From contig NZ_CP119082.1 of NCBI RefSeq assembly GCF_029027965.1, positions 1,592,001 to 1,656,000 of the forward strand: 64,000 bases of DNA, written 5' to 3'. Source of the DNA: Paracoccus sp. S3-43. Its GTDB lineage: Bacteria > Pseudomonadota > Alphaproteobacteria > Rhodobacterales > Rhodobacteraceae. The position numbers and the translations under genes were made by a program. The notes under the pieces are model-generated. The model was not told the origin of the DNA and did not search any database. It saw only the letters and a program-made list of their open reading frames with translations. Below, piece by piece: positions 8,318-16,082 of the stretch. How positions within the stretch are numbered: position 1 is the first letter of the stretch; every line of letters starts with the position of its first letter.

Positions 8318-9219
8318 CTCAGCCTCTCCGGCAGGCTTTCCAGAAACGCCCTCACGAACTCCGCCGCGAGCGGCGGCACGATCGCATTGCCGTAGCCCCG
8401 CAGCAGCCCCATGCGGCGGGGTATCCCATCAGCCAGCGGGAATGTTCCGGGCTCAACGGGCCGCCAGCGGTCGTCGCGGCAGAGGAGCCAATCCGGATCT
8501 CGCCAGACGCCGTCCGTCGCGCTGGCGCCGGCCAGGTCGGCGTCGTGGTCGACCAGCCCGCCAGCCAGACCTGTCGGCCGAGCAGCGCGTTGATCGGCAC
8601 CGCCGGGCATTCCGATCCGTCCTTGTGATCCCGCGCAGAAGCCGTGGCCCAGCCCGCCTCCCTCCATGGCGACGGCGCCGAAGAACAGTCGCTGGCGGAT
8701 ATGCGGGGCGCCGATACCCGCAGCCGGCAGATCGGCCGCCGCGACGGCGTAAGATGCTGCTTCCAGCGCATCCGCCAGAGCGTCGAACCACGCCCAGCCG
8801 GCCGGACCCTCAGCCGCTGCGCGAGCCGCGCCGCAAACCGGTCCGAGCACTGCCGCGCTCGCGACCTGCTCGCCGAAGACGATGTTCGGCCGGCAGGCTG
8901 CGACGAGTTGCAGGAAAGCGGGGGCGAGATGGCGGTCATCGTCCTGTCCCTTGCGCTGTCCGGCGACGCTGAACGGCTGGCACGGCGGCGAGCCGGTCCA
9001 GACGGACAGATCCTCGGCCACGCCGGCGAGGCGCAGCGCGTAGGGCCAGCCGCCGATCCCGGCGAAGAAATGGCATTGCATGAAGCCGCGCAGATCGGCC
9101 GGCTCCACGTCCATGATGGAGCGCCCGTCCACCTCGCCCCTGGGCAGGAGCCCAGCGGCGATCAGTTCCCGCAACCAGGCGCAGGCGGCGGGATCGGCAT
9201 CGTTGTAGTAGACGGACAT
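8314..9219 (-). CDS. DNA (cytosine-5) methyltransferase
   Basis: A 301-residue C5-cytosine methyltransferase. Motif I for S-adenosylmethionine is FAGIGG (52 to 57), the catalytic cysteine is Cys80 in SPPCQPFS, and the motif VI triplet is EQV at 117 to 119 instead of the usual ENV. The C-terminal RGYGNAIVPPLA stretch matches motif X. The protein is short for the family, so the target-recognition region is compact. The start is set at ATG 9219 because it overlaps the TGA of the preceding methyltransferase (TGATG); the frame is open far upstream, inside that gene. Probably protects phage DNA or modifies expression; target sequence unknown. Confidence 0.9.
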   Translation of the reverse strand: MSVYYNDADPAACAWLRELIAAGLLPRGEVDGRSIMDVEPADLRGFMQCHFFAGIGGWPYALRLAGVAEDLSVWTGSPPCQPFSVAGQRKGQDDDRHLAPAFLQLVAACRPNIVFGEQVASAAVLGPVCGAARAAAEGPAGWAWFDALADALEAASYAVAAADLPAAGIGAPHIRQRLFFGAVAMEGGGLGHGFCAGSQGRIGMPGGADQRAARPTGLAGGLVDHDADLAGASATDGVWRDPDWLLCRDDRWRPVEPGTFPLADGIPRRMGLLRGYGNAIVPPLAAEFVRAFLESLPERLR

Positions 9220-10538
9220 CACGCGGCGGCGTCGGCCTTGTCGCCCAGCCGCTCGGCCTTCACCTGAGCGAAGCTCCGGCCCTCGCCGTCGAGGATCGCG
9301 TCCTTGCCGGTCTCGGCCTGCCAGCGCGCCACGGTGACATCGACATAGGCCGGGCTGATCTCCATCGCAAAGACCCGCCGACCGTTGGCCTCGCCTGCCA
9401 TGATCTGCGAACCGGACCCCGAGAAGGGCTCGTAGCAGAGCCGGCCCCGCGCCACATGCTGGCGCATCGGGATCCCGAACGCGTCGAGTGGCTTCGGCGT
9501 CGGGTGGTCGGGCCGCTCGTCCTTGGCGAAGCTGGGCAGCGCCCATGTCGATGGGAGCGTTTCCTCGGCCACCTTCGGCGGCCGGTTCGGGCGGCGCCAG
9601 CCCATGAAGCAGGGCTCGTGCTTCCAGAGGTAATGCGACCGGGTCAGAACGCCGCGGTCCTTTACCCAGATGATCTGCTGGTGCACGAAGGCTCCCGCCT
9701 TTTCCCAGCAGGCCTCCAGCATCGCCTGGCGCCGCGAGGCGTGCCAGCAGTACCAGGCGGCGTCCTCGGTGATCGCCTCGGCCACGGCCGCCGCGATGAA
9801 GCCGTCGTAGAGCTCGGCGCCCTGCGAGCTGTCGTCCCAGGTCGTGCCGTAGGACGCCGACCAGTCCTTGTTGCGGGTCGGATGGTTCGAGCCGTCGTAA
9901 TCGACGAGATACGGCGGGTCGGTGGCGAACAGGATCGCGCGCTCGCCGTTCATCAGGCGGCGCACGTCGGCAGCGCTGGTGCTGTCGCCGCACAGGAGGC
10001 GATTGTCGCCGAGGATCCACAGGTCGCCCGTCCGCGACGCCGGGTTGCGCGGCGGCTCGGGGATGGTCACCGGCGGCACGGAGCCCCCGGCGCCACCTTC
10101 TTCACCGTCGTCTTCCGCGACGTAGGCCAGCAGCTTGTCGAGCTCGCCATCGGAGAACCCCACCAGCGACAGGTCGAAGTCTTCGGCCAGCAACTCGTTC
10201 AACTCGGCCGACAGCAGCGCTTCGTCCCATGTCCCGAGTTCAGTCAATTTATTGTCGGCCAGACGATAGGCCCAGCGCTGCGCCTCGGTCAGATGCCCGA
10301 GCACGATGACGGGCGCTTCGGTCAGGCCAAGCTGTGTCGCGGCCAGCACGCGCCCATGGCCCGCGATTAGCTCGCCGTCCTCGCCGACGAGGCAGGGCAC
10401 GGTCCAGCCAAATTCGGCCATGCTGGCGGCGAGCTTCGCAACCTGGTCGGCACCGTGCAGCTTCGCGTTCTTCGCGTAAGGCTGCAGGCGCGCAAGCGGC
10501 CATTGCTCAATCCGCTCGGGGGCAAAGCTCAGCGTCAT
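9219..10538 (-). CDS. ParB-domain DNA amino-methyltransferase (N6-adenine or N4-cytosine)
   Basis: A 439-residue fusion. Residues 1 to about 130 form a ParB/sulfiredoxin-type domain with the GELIAGHGRVLAA motif (55 to 67). Residues 165 to 439 are a methyltransferase with DPPY at 207 to 210 and the AdoMet-binding FSGSG at about 372 to 376; because the catalytic motif comes first, it is a beta-class amino-methyltransferase. This fusion is frequent in phages and prophages. The reading frame opens further upstream, but MTLSFAPERIEQWPL at 10538 is the typical N-terminus. The stop overlaps the start of the cytosine methyltransferase, making a two-gene modification cassette without an obvious restriction enzyme. 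Confidence 0.9.
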   Translation of the reverse strand: MTLSFAPERIEQWPLARLQPYAKNAKLHGADQVAKLAASMAEFGWTVPCLVGEDGELIAGHGRVLAATQLGLTEAPVIVLGHLTEAQRWAYRLADNKLTELGTWDEALLSAELNELLAEDFDLSLVGFSDGELDKLLAYVAEDDGEEGGAGGSVPPVTIPEPPRNPASRTGDLWILGDNRLLCGDSTSAADVRRLMNGERAILFATDPPYLVDYDGSNHPTRNKDWSASYGTTWDDSSQGAELYDGFIAAAVAEAITEDAAWYCWHASRRQAMLEACWEKAGAFVHQQIIWVKDRGVLTRSHYLWKHEPCFMGWRRPNRPPKVAEETLPSTWALPSFAKDERPDHPTPKPLDAFGIPMRQHVARGRLCYEPFSGSGSQIMAGEANGRRVFAMEISPAYVDVTVARWQAETGKDAILDGEGRSFAQVKAERLGDKADAAA

Positions 10539-10983
10539 CGGCAGGTCGGTCCTTCGGATCAGGGTGGATTCCCTTGGCTTCCGGTCTCCGGGGTCCAGAC
10601 TGGACTCCACGCGGGGTCCAGCGGCCACCAAGGGTGTCCAGCTTCAAAGGCTTGATTTTGCGGTGTTTCAGGCGGGTTCAGGCGGCGCTGGCTTCCGGGT
10701 GGCTTCCCAAAAAATCGGCCCTGTCGCTGGCGATGCGTCGCGCTTCGCCCGCCAGCATACGAATGTCGCGCAGAAGGAACCGCGAAGTCGGCTCAGGGGG
10801 CCTGGCGGGGGCGGACAGCGGCCCGCAAGGAAAGGATCAGCGCCTTTCCTTTTCCAACGGACCCGCCAACGAAAGGATGGTTTCGCTCGGGGCCGCGCCG
10901 CGCGCGCCTCTCCCGAGTATATCCACTTTCTACCCCGGGAGAGGCGTTTTTGTCTGCGCGAAAACCCTCTACACGAGACTTTC
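10539..10983. other. Gene-poor 445-base gap with a strong hairpin
   Basis: No convincing gene lies here. A perfect 11-base inverted repeat, CGCCTCTCCCG at 10905 to 10915 and its complement at 10936 to 10946, encloses a 20-base loop and is followed on the plus strand by TTTTT (10947 to 10951). That has the form of a rightward terminator although no rightward gene precedes it. A leftward open frame from 10836 to 10678 encodes a helical peptide ending RIASDRADFLGSHPEASAA but has only an internal ATG (10758), so I do not call it. Confidence 0.5.
10905..10951 (+). terminator. Perfect 11-bp stem with T tract
   Basis: The stem is perfect, GC-rich and followed by five T residues on the plus strand. 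The loop (20 bases) is longer than usual for an intrinsic terminator, so a regulatory or replication role for the palindrome is also possible. It would block any antisense transcript entering from the left and heading towards the leftward operon. Confidence 0.45.
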
Positions 10984-11412
10984 CTACTGGCTGCGCGCCA
11001 GCTTGATGATCTCGAGGATCGGCAGTTTCCGGTTGAAGGGCCGCCTGTTGAGGTTGAGAGCGATCAGCGACAGCCCGTAGCGCCAGTGCTGATGCGCAGC
11101 GGCGTGGCAGAGACCGACGTGCCAGCAGATGTTCTTCCAGCGCTCGTCATGCGCCTTCATCCAGACGATCTTGCCGTCGATGGGCTCGAGGCAGTTCGTC
11201 CAGGTCAGAGTTTCCTCCATCCGCGCGATGTCCCGCGGCGAGGGCGAGACGCGCATGGGCTTCGGCTCCTGGCCCACCTTGTCGGCGAAACCGTGGACGA
11301 TCTCCGGCCATGTGCTGAAGTATCCGTTGCGCCGGGGCTCCGGCAGACGGCGCAGGATCATACCCGCCTCGGAGAGCCGCGCTTCCACGTCGGCTGGTGT
11401 CCAATGGGTCAT
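10984..11412 (-). CDS. DUF6362-like phage protein
   Basis: A 142-residue protein of unknown function that begins MTHWTPADVEARLSEAG and has a central stretch FSTWPEIVHGF followed by RVSPSPRDIARMEE, the layout of the DUF6362 family from alphaproteobacterial prophages. The C-terminal part carries a helix with EERWKNICW-like residues and a basic end, and could bind DNA like a short sigma-type or HTH region. Its start lies close to the stop of the next upstream gene (11409), with a four-base overlap, so it is part of the leftward operon. Confidence 0.7.
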   Translation of the reverse strand: MTHWTPADVEARLSEAGMILRRLPEPRRNGYFSTWPEIVHGFADKVGQEPKPMRVSPSPRDIARMEETLTWTNCLEPIDGKIVWMKAHDERWKNICWHVGLCHAAAHQHWRYGLSLIALNLNRRPFNRKLPILEIIKLARSQ

Positions 11413-11606
11413 TTCCTCACCTCTCGTTGTGTTGGGCGCGCGCCGTAGAGACGCTCGCCGAGTTGCCGCACCAGCTCCCGCTCAGGCCAAGTAAGTCTCT
11501 GGTCGTCAAGGGAAACTGCGAACACGCGTTGCTCCTTCCAGCCGTCGCGCTTGACCTGTTCGGGGTTGCGGCGCTCGCCGCCATAGCCACGGGGAAACCG
11601 CCTCAT
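11409..11606 (-). CDS. Small basic phage protein, unknown function
   Basis: A 65-residue, arginine-rich protein beginning MRRFPRGYGGERRNPEQVKR. There is no recognisable domain. It overlaps the upstream RuvC-like gene and the downstream DUF6362-like gene by four bases each (ATGA type), which supports it as a real, translated gene in the operon. The basic N-terminal half suggests nucleic acid contact; this is only inference. Confidence 0.6.
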   Translation of the reverse strand: MRRFPRGYGGERRNPEQVKRDGWKEQRVFAVSLDDQRLTWPERELVRQLGERLYGARPTQREVRK

Positions 11607-12139
11607 TGCAGGCCCCCCTTGGTCTCCAGCGCCCAGAGCAGGATCGCGATGGCGTCGGCCTCGTTGTCGTCGGCGGGGCTGAAGCCGCGCGCCCGGGCCG
11701 CGGCCATCATCGCCTCCTTCGGTGCGTTGCCCTTGCCCGTGGCGTGGCGCTTGATGGTGCCGACCGGGACGCCCTCATAGGGGATGCCGCGCAGTTCGGC
11801 CCATGCGGTCAGCGTGGCCATCAGCCCGCCATAGACATGGGCCGCGTCGGTGGCCGCGTGGCGGCGGACCTCTTCGAACCAGATGGCGGCGACGGGTCCG
11901 GACAGCCGATCGATCTCGGTCAGCCAGTTGGTGAAGCGGAGATACCGCATACCGCCACCGTCGAAGCGGCCGGGGCGGAAGGATACCGTGCCGGAGGTGA
12001 TCAGCCCGTCGATGCCGTGCAGCGCCCATCCCGTCGTCGTGCCGAGGTCGAGCGCCAGCATCGCGCGGTTGGCCTGGACGGCGGGTGGCAGATCGGGGAT
12101 TGCCTCGCGGCGGTGTGTGGCGAGAGTCAGGTCAGCCAT
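11603..12139 (-). CDS. RuvC/RNase H-fold nuclease-like protein
   Basis: A 178-residue protein with the RNase H fold of RuvC-type Holliday junction resolvases. Acidic residues are in the expected places: Asp31 in LALDLGTTTGWAL, Glu89/Glu90 in IWFEEVRR, and the pair Asp158 and Asp162 in ADDNEADAIAIL. A lysine/glycine-rich KRHATGKGNAPKEA segment precedes the last acidic motif, as in RuvC. RuvC is about 170 residues. In a phage this would resolve branched DNA before packaging. It lies between the candidate origin region and the small gene at 11409. Confidence 0.75.
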   Translation of the reverse strand: MADLTLATHRREAIPDLPPAVQANRAMLALDLGTTTGWALHGIDGLITSGTVSFRPGRFDGGGMRYLRFTNWLTEIDRLSGPVAAIWFEEVRRHAATDAAHVYGGLMATLTAWAELRGIPYEGVPVGTIKRHATGKGNAPKEAMMAAARARGFSPADDNEADAIAILLWALETKGGLQ

Positions 12140-12176
12140 GGGTGGTCTCCTCTTCTGGTTGGCTGCTCGGGTGGAA

Positions 12177-12220
12177 GACGACGGCGGTCTGGTGCTTGGC
12201 GGTACGGGGCCGCCGTCGTC
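12177..12220. repeat. 11-bp inverted repeat
   Basis: GACGACGGCGG at 12177 to 12187 is perfectly complementary to 12210 to 12220, with 22 bases between. It lies just upstream of the RuvC-like gene on the leftward strand and could form a hairpin in its leader. Confidence 0.7.
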
Positions 12221-12333
12221 GGATCAGGTGGTTCGGGCGAGGACAGACCACGCGCGCGAAACCTCCTGGGGGTGGGCGTGGGAGAACCCGCGTGCGGCGT
12301 TCTCCCCCACCCCCGTAGGGGGTGGTTTCACCC

Positions 12334-12568
12334 CCGAAACTGGAAAACCGCATCAACACGCTGACAAGAAATGGGAATTCCAGTTTCGGGAGGGTGCTTT
12401 CGACTAACTCGCCCGAAACTGGGTGCAGCGTAGCGGTTGCGGCATCCGCGCAATCCTGCGGGGGCAGTTTCGGATGCGGGCCGAAACTGGCCAAGTCGGA
12501 CGCATGCGCGCTTCTGCGTGAGGGTGGCGGGGCAGTTTTGGCAAGGCCCCGCATCTGGTTCAAACTGG
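12334..12568. repeat. Seven GAAACTGG copies in alternating orientation
   Basis: The consensus is CCCGAAACTGG. Plus-orientation copies are at 12334, 12412, 12480 and (degenerate, CAAACTGG) 12561; minus-orientation copies are at 12380, 12464 (GCAGTTTCGG) and 12533 (CAGTTTTGG). Adjacent plus and minus copies bracket units of 57, 62 and 62 bases. The second, third and unfinished fourth units also share an internal GCGC..TCTGCG-like element, so the repeat unit is larger than the arms alone. Each unit could extrude as a hairpin. Confidence 0.85.
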
Positions 12569-12607
12569 CCCGCGCGCAATTCTGCGCGAAGCGATCTGCG
12601 GGGGCGA

Positions 12608-14899
12608 TCATGGCCGTTCCCCCTCTGGGTAGACCCAGACCTGAGGGTTTTCGACCTCGAGCAGCGCCCCGGTCTGCGGCGATTTGTAATGGGTGGGCAG
12701 CACTGCGATGCTGGCGAGGGTGACCTCGCCGGTCGCCGGATCGACATCCTCGCCGCCCGTGGGCATGACCATCCCCTCGACGCAGAGGTACCCGAAGCGC
12801 GACCGCGACGGCCCAAGCCCGTAGGGGGCGCCGTCGCGGATGAACTTGATCGCCCCCTTGGTGGCTTGAACGGCGATCCGGTCGCGGATCGTGTCCTTGC
12901 CGCCCAGACCGCCCTTGTTCTCGAAGGCCTCGGCGAACTGGTTGATGGTGTAGAGCCGCCCCTCGGCCGCCTCCTCGAGCAGGATCGAGAGGATCACGTC
13001 CCGCTTGCGATCGCGCTCGGCGTCATGCTTCGCGCCGACTTCGGGGCGCACAAGCCGCTCGTTCATCGGGTTGATCTCGACCCATGTGCCCTTGACCTTG
13101 TCCACCAGCTTCGCAGGCAGCGCCGGGCCATTGCGTAGCTCGATCTCGAGGCGTCGCTGGGTCGAGTCCTCCTCTGGCCGGTGCAGGATCAGGCCGGTGG
13201 TGTAGAAGCCCCTGAGCGCGCTGGCGCCGGAGAGCGCGAGGAACGGATCCTCCTTCACCTGGTGCTTCGAGAGCTTCTTGGTGTGGTGGACGAGGATCAC
13301 GCCGCAGTCCGGGTTGACGTGGTCGCGCAGCACCTCGACCCGATCCTTGAGGAAGAACATCATCGCGGCGTTGTCGTTCTCGCCGCCGCCGTCGGGCCCG
13401 CCGTCGAAGAGGTTCCGGATCGGATCGATGCAGAGGATGTCGAGCGGTTCGTCTGGGAATGCGGTCCTGATGGCCTCGGCCACGCGGGCGCTGCCCTCGG
13501 CATCGAGCAGCATGCGCAGCTTCGGCGTGACGATCAGGTTGTCGCGCGCGGCGGCGATCAGCTCGGGCGGCAGGCCGATCTGCTGCATTCGTTCGCGCAG
13601 GTAGTGATACTGGATCTCGGCCTGCAGGTAGAAGATCCGCAGCGGCCGTGGCGGAGTGAAGCCGAGGAAGGGCACGCCCGCCGCCATGTGCACGAGCAGT
13701 GCGATCAGCAGGTCGCTCTTGCCCACCTTGGGCGCGCCGCCGAGCACCAGAAGCCCGCCCGGCGTCAGAACGCGCGGGCCGATGATGTCGTCGGGCATCG
13801 GGCTCGTGTCGTCGAGCAGCGCACCCAGCGTGAAGGTGGGCAGGTCGGTCTGCGCCGGTGCTGCGCCGTCGAGGCGGATCAGCGGCGGTCCGTGCCGCTT
13901 GATGTGCAGCTCCCACAGGCGGTTCGTCTCGCGCTTCAGCCGGCCGAGCGGCCAGGCGGGGCGCAGCATCGCTGCATTGTAGCCGCAGATCGCCGTCCAG
14001 CCCTCGTCCATCGACATCCGGCCCTCGTGGACCAGCCGCAGGAAATAGCCGATGGCGGCCGAGGCGCCCTCGAAGCGGGACCAGTCGTCCGCGCCGCCCT
14101 CGTGGACCGGCGTCACCAGCACGTCGTCGATGGCGGGTTTCTCGCGGGGCTCGGCCGTGGCCATGCCGACGCCGGGCATGGGCGGCATGTCGGCGACGCG
14201 CTCGGCCATCTCGGCGAGATCGACCTCGAGCGCGGTCGCCTCGCGGACCTGCACCAGCCTGGTGAGCCCGCCCTTGTGATAGACGGTGCCGGGCACGCGG
14301 ATCGGCTGATGGGCCGAGCGGAAATGTGTGTCGCCGCCGACCTTCAGGGCGATCTCGCCCCGCAGCTGACAAAGCCGGGCGAGATCGGCGCCCTCGGCGG
14401 GCTCGGTCAGTTTCCACCAGACGTGGAGCTTGGTCGCCCCCTCGGGCGTGCGCCCGCCGCTCTCGACGATCAGCGTCGGCCGGCCGAGATGGTGGACGAG
14501 ATGATCGAGCTTGGCCGGGATGTCCCCCGAGTCGAGATCGACCACGAGGCTCTGCATCTGCAGGACATCCGCGGCGCGGGCCTGGCCGGTTTCCGCGACC
14601 GTGCCGGGGATGACATAGACCGCCGCGCCCTCGCGCGCGGCCCAGCCCGCGAAGGTGGCGAGCTTCTCCGGCGCGGTGGCATCCGCGTCGATCCAGATGT
14701 TGTGCGGGCGGCCATCCTTGCCCTGACCCTTGTCCACGAAACCGCGGACCGGGATCAGGCCCTCGGAATAGCCGAAAACCACGTCGACGAAACGGGCGAT
14801 CTGGTCCGCGTCCGGTTCGACCGCGAAGGGATCGTCCAGGGGCGCCGCGTCGTTGAAATCCCGCCAGGGGTTGAAGTGGATGATGTTGTCGTCGCTCAT
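12608..14899 (-). CDS. Phage primase-helicase (AEP-like N-terminus, RepA-type AAA ATPase)
   Basis: A 763-residue replication protein. The N-terminal 240 residues resemble a RepB/archaeo-eukaryotic primase domain: VVDLDSGD at 119 to 126 with the acidic pair Asp121/Asp123, and a conserved His159 in LHVWW. The central part (370 to 590) is a RecA-fold hexameric helicase of the RepA type, with Walker A GGAPKVGKSDLL (387 to 398), Walker B CIDP (490 to 493) and VILVHHTKK. The C-terminal 150 residues look like a winged-helix region. The start at 14899 overlaps the stop of the Cas4-like gene by four bases. It is the likely initiator for the repeat-rich region downstream. Confidence 0.85.
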   Translation of the reverse strand: MSDDNIIHFNPWRDFNDAAPLDDPFAVEPDADQIARFVDVVFGYSEGLIPVRGFVDKGQGKDGRPHNIWIDADATAPEKLATFAGWAAREGAAVYVIPGTVAETGQARAADVLQMQSLVVDLDSGDIPAKLDHLVHHLGRPTLIVESGGRTPEGATKLHVWWKLTEPAEGADLARLCQLRGEIALKVGGDTHFRSAHQPIRVPGTVYHKGGLTRLVQVREATALEVDLAEMAERVADMPPMPGVGMATAEPREKPAIDDVLVTPVHEGGADDWSRFEGASAAIGYFLRLVHEGRMSMDEGWTAICGYNAAMLRPAWPLGRLKRETNRLWELHIKRHGPPLIRLDGAAPAQTDLPTFTLGALLDDTSPMPDDIIGPRVLTPGGLLVLGGAPKVGKSDLLIALLVHMAAGVPFLGFTPPRPLRIFYLQAEIQYHYLRERMQQIGLPPELIAAARDNLIVTPKLRMLLDAEGSARVAEAIRTAFPDEPLDILCIDPIRNLFDGGPDGGGENDNAAMMFFLKDRVEVLRDHVNPDCGVILVHHTKKLSKHQVKEDPFLALSGASALRGFYTTGLILHRPEEDSTQRRLEIELRNGPALPAKLVDKVKGTWVEINPMNERLVRPEVGAKHDAERDRKRDVILSILLEEAAEGRLYTINQFAEAFENKGGLGGKDTIRDRIAVQATKGAIKFIRDGAPYGLGPSRSRFGYLCVEGMVMPTGGEDVDPATGEVTLASIAVLPTHYKSPQTGALLEVENPQVWVYPEGERP

Positions 14900-15654
14900 G
14901 CCGGCTGGCTCCAGCACCGCTCGGCCCACGGGCAGAACCGGCATTCGAAGAAGTCGCGATTGGCAGCGATACGCGGCAGCAGTTCGCCCGCATCGGTCGC
15001 CCGCAGGATCCGCACGCCGCGATCCGACATGCGCTGTGCGAGATTGGCGTCGAAGGGCACCAGTTCATGGTGCAGCTCGGCCGTGTCCTTGTTGATCGCG
15101 GTGAAGAGCGCGGGGTTCGCGCTGATGCCCGGCACCGTCGCTTCCATATAGGCCTGGTAGAGCGCGATCTGCGCTGCATAGACGGGCTTCGCGACGGTCA
15201 CGCCCTTGGCCACCGTCTCGCGCCAGTTCTTCGCGTTCATCGTCTTGCATTCCCAGAGCGCCGGGATGCGCAGCCCCAGCGCCGCCGGGGCCTCGGCAAC
15301 GATCCCGTCGACATGACCGCGGATGCGTCCGCCCGCGACGGAGAAGCCGAACTGGCCGCCGTCCCGCTTCTGGGTGACCAGATCGAGCCCCGCTGCCCGC
15401 AGCCAGCGGATGGCGAGATCCTCGAGCTCATGCCCAATCGCGAAGATCCGCAGCGTCTGCCCGCGGAGATCCGCGCCATCATCCTTCGGCGCGCGCGCGA
15501 ACTCGAACTGCAGCGCGCGCTCGCAGGCGTGCCCGAGCCGGGAAGCCCCGAGATAGTCGCGCGGCGGGGTTGCCGCGCGTTCAGCCTCGAGCGCAGCGTC
15601 GATGGCTGCATTCATCCGCTCGGCCATGGAGGGGCGCTTGTTGAAGTCCAGCAT
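14896..15654 (-). CDS. Cas4/RecB-like PD-(D/E)XK nuclease with Fe-S cysteines
   Basis: A 252-residue exonuclease-type protein. The catalytic core shows His114 and Asp116 in RGHVDGIV and Glu135-x-Lys137 in LWECKTMN. Four cysteines, Cys44 (GHACER) and Cys238, Cys241 and Cys247 (ECRFCPWAERCW), have the spacing of the iron-sulfur cluster in Cas4 and AddB. It therefore probably processes DNA ends, working with the neighbouring helicase and Sak4-like ATPase in phage recombination. There is no CRISPR array or other cas gene nearby. Both ends overlap neighbouring genes by 1 to 4 bases. Confidence 0.88.
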   Translation of the reverse strand: MLDFNKRPSMAERMNAAIDAALEAERAATPPRDYLGASRLGHACERALQFEFARAPKDDGADLRGQTLRIFAIGHELEDLAIRWLRAAGLDLVTQKRDGGQFGFSVAGGRIRGHVDGIVAEAPAALGLRIPALWECKTMNAKNWRETVAKGVTVAKPVYAAQIALYQAYMEATVPGISANPALFTAINKDTAELHHELVPFDANLAQRMSDRGVRILRATDAGELLPRIAANRDFFECRFCPWAERCWSQPA

Positions 15655-16082
15655 CAGAACGGGATCTCCGACTGGCTGGCGATCTCGGCCATCTCGGCGC
15701 GGAAGGCTTCGATGGCGGTGACGATCAGCCGATGCATGTCGTTCTGCGTCAGCTGGCCCAGCGGCCGGTTCCAGCCAATCCGTTCCATCTCGGGGGCGAG
15801 CGCGCGCATGACGGCGGGCAGCGCCTGGGTTTCCTCTTCGGTGAAATCGACCATGCTCAGTCCTCTTTTCGCTTTGCGGGTGAAGGCCGCCTGGCAGCCC
15901 ATGGAGCAGAACCAGCGGCGGGTCCGGGTTGGCCGCGGCCGGTAGGGATCGAACCAGCCGAAGCCGCGGGTGCGCGCGGTGCAGACGGCGCAGAGCACCG
16001 GGCGCGGATGCCAGAGGCGATCACGGCCCGGTCGATCCGGAGCCGCTGCGGGCGGGGATGGGACTTGCGCGACATGGTTCAC
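15654..16082 (-). CDS. DUF6511-like zinc-finger protein (GTG start)
   Basis: A 142-residue protein. The N-terminal half has two cysteine pairs, LCAVC and FCSMGC, around a GFGWFDPYRPRP segment, so it probably binds zinc; the C-terminal half (from MVDFTEEETQALP) is helical. This is the DUF6511 pattern of alphaproteobacterial prophages. Function unknown. I choose the GTG at 16082 because it overlaps the TGA of the upstream helicase gene (GTGA) and restores the first cysteine pair; an internal ATG further down would lose it. The stop overlaps the ATG of the nuclease gene. Confidence 0.72.
   Translation of the reverse strand: MNHVAQVPSPPAAAPDRPGRDRLWHPRPVLCAVCTARTRGFGWFDPYRPRPTRTRRWFCSMGCQAAFTRKAKRGLSMVDFTEEETQALPAVMRALAPEMERIGWNRPLGQLTQNDMHRLIVTAIEAFRAEMAEIASQSEIPF

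Larger units (their letters stand above)
12140..12607. other. Structured non-coding region, candidate phage replication origin
   Basis: This 468-base gap between the RuvC-like gene and the primase-helicase gene is dense in inverted repeats: an 11-base pair at 12177 to 12187 and 12210 to 12220, an 8-base hairpin CCACCCCC/GGGGGTGG with loop GTA at 12308 to 12326, and the alternating GAAACTGG copies at 12334 to 12568. Open frames exist on both strands but their products are repetitive and show no protein family features. The position next to the replication initiator-like gene makes an origin the leading interpretation. It may also hold promoters for the leftward genes. Confidence 0.55.

Noticed and set aside
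10678..10836. Small leftward open frame with helical peptide
   Set aside because: It looks protein-like at the end but has no start codon other than an internal ATG leaving 26 residues, and no ribosome site.
12132..12611. 159-codon leftward open frame over the repeat region
   Set aside because: Its product is built from the DNA repeats and is rich in Pro, Arg and Ser; there is no ribosome site and the repeats alternate in orientation, which is not what a coding repeat would do.
13181..15151. 656-codon plus-strand open frame
   Set aside because: Antisense to the primase-helicase and Cas4-like genes; product shows only His/Asp/Gly-rich shadow sequence.
14896..15654. CRISPR-associated Cas4
   Set aside because: The Fe-S nuclease has Cas4-like cysteines, but no repeat-spacer array and no other cas gene is in the window, and it is embedded in a phage replication operon.
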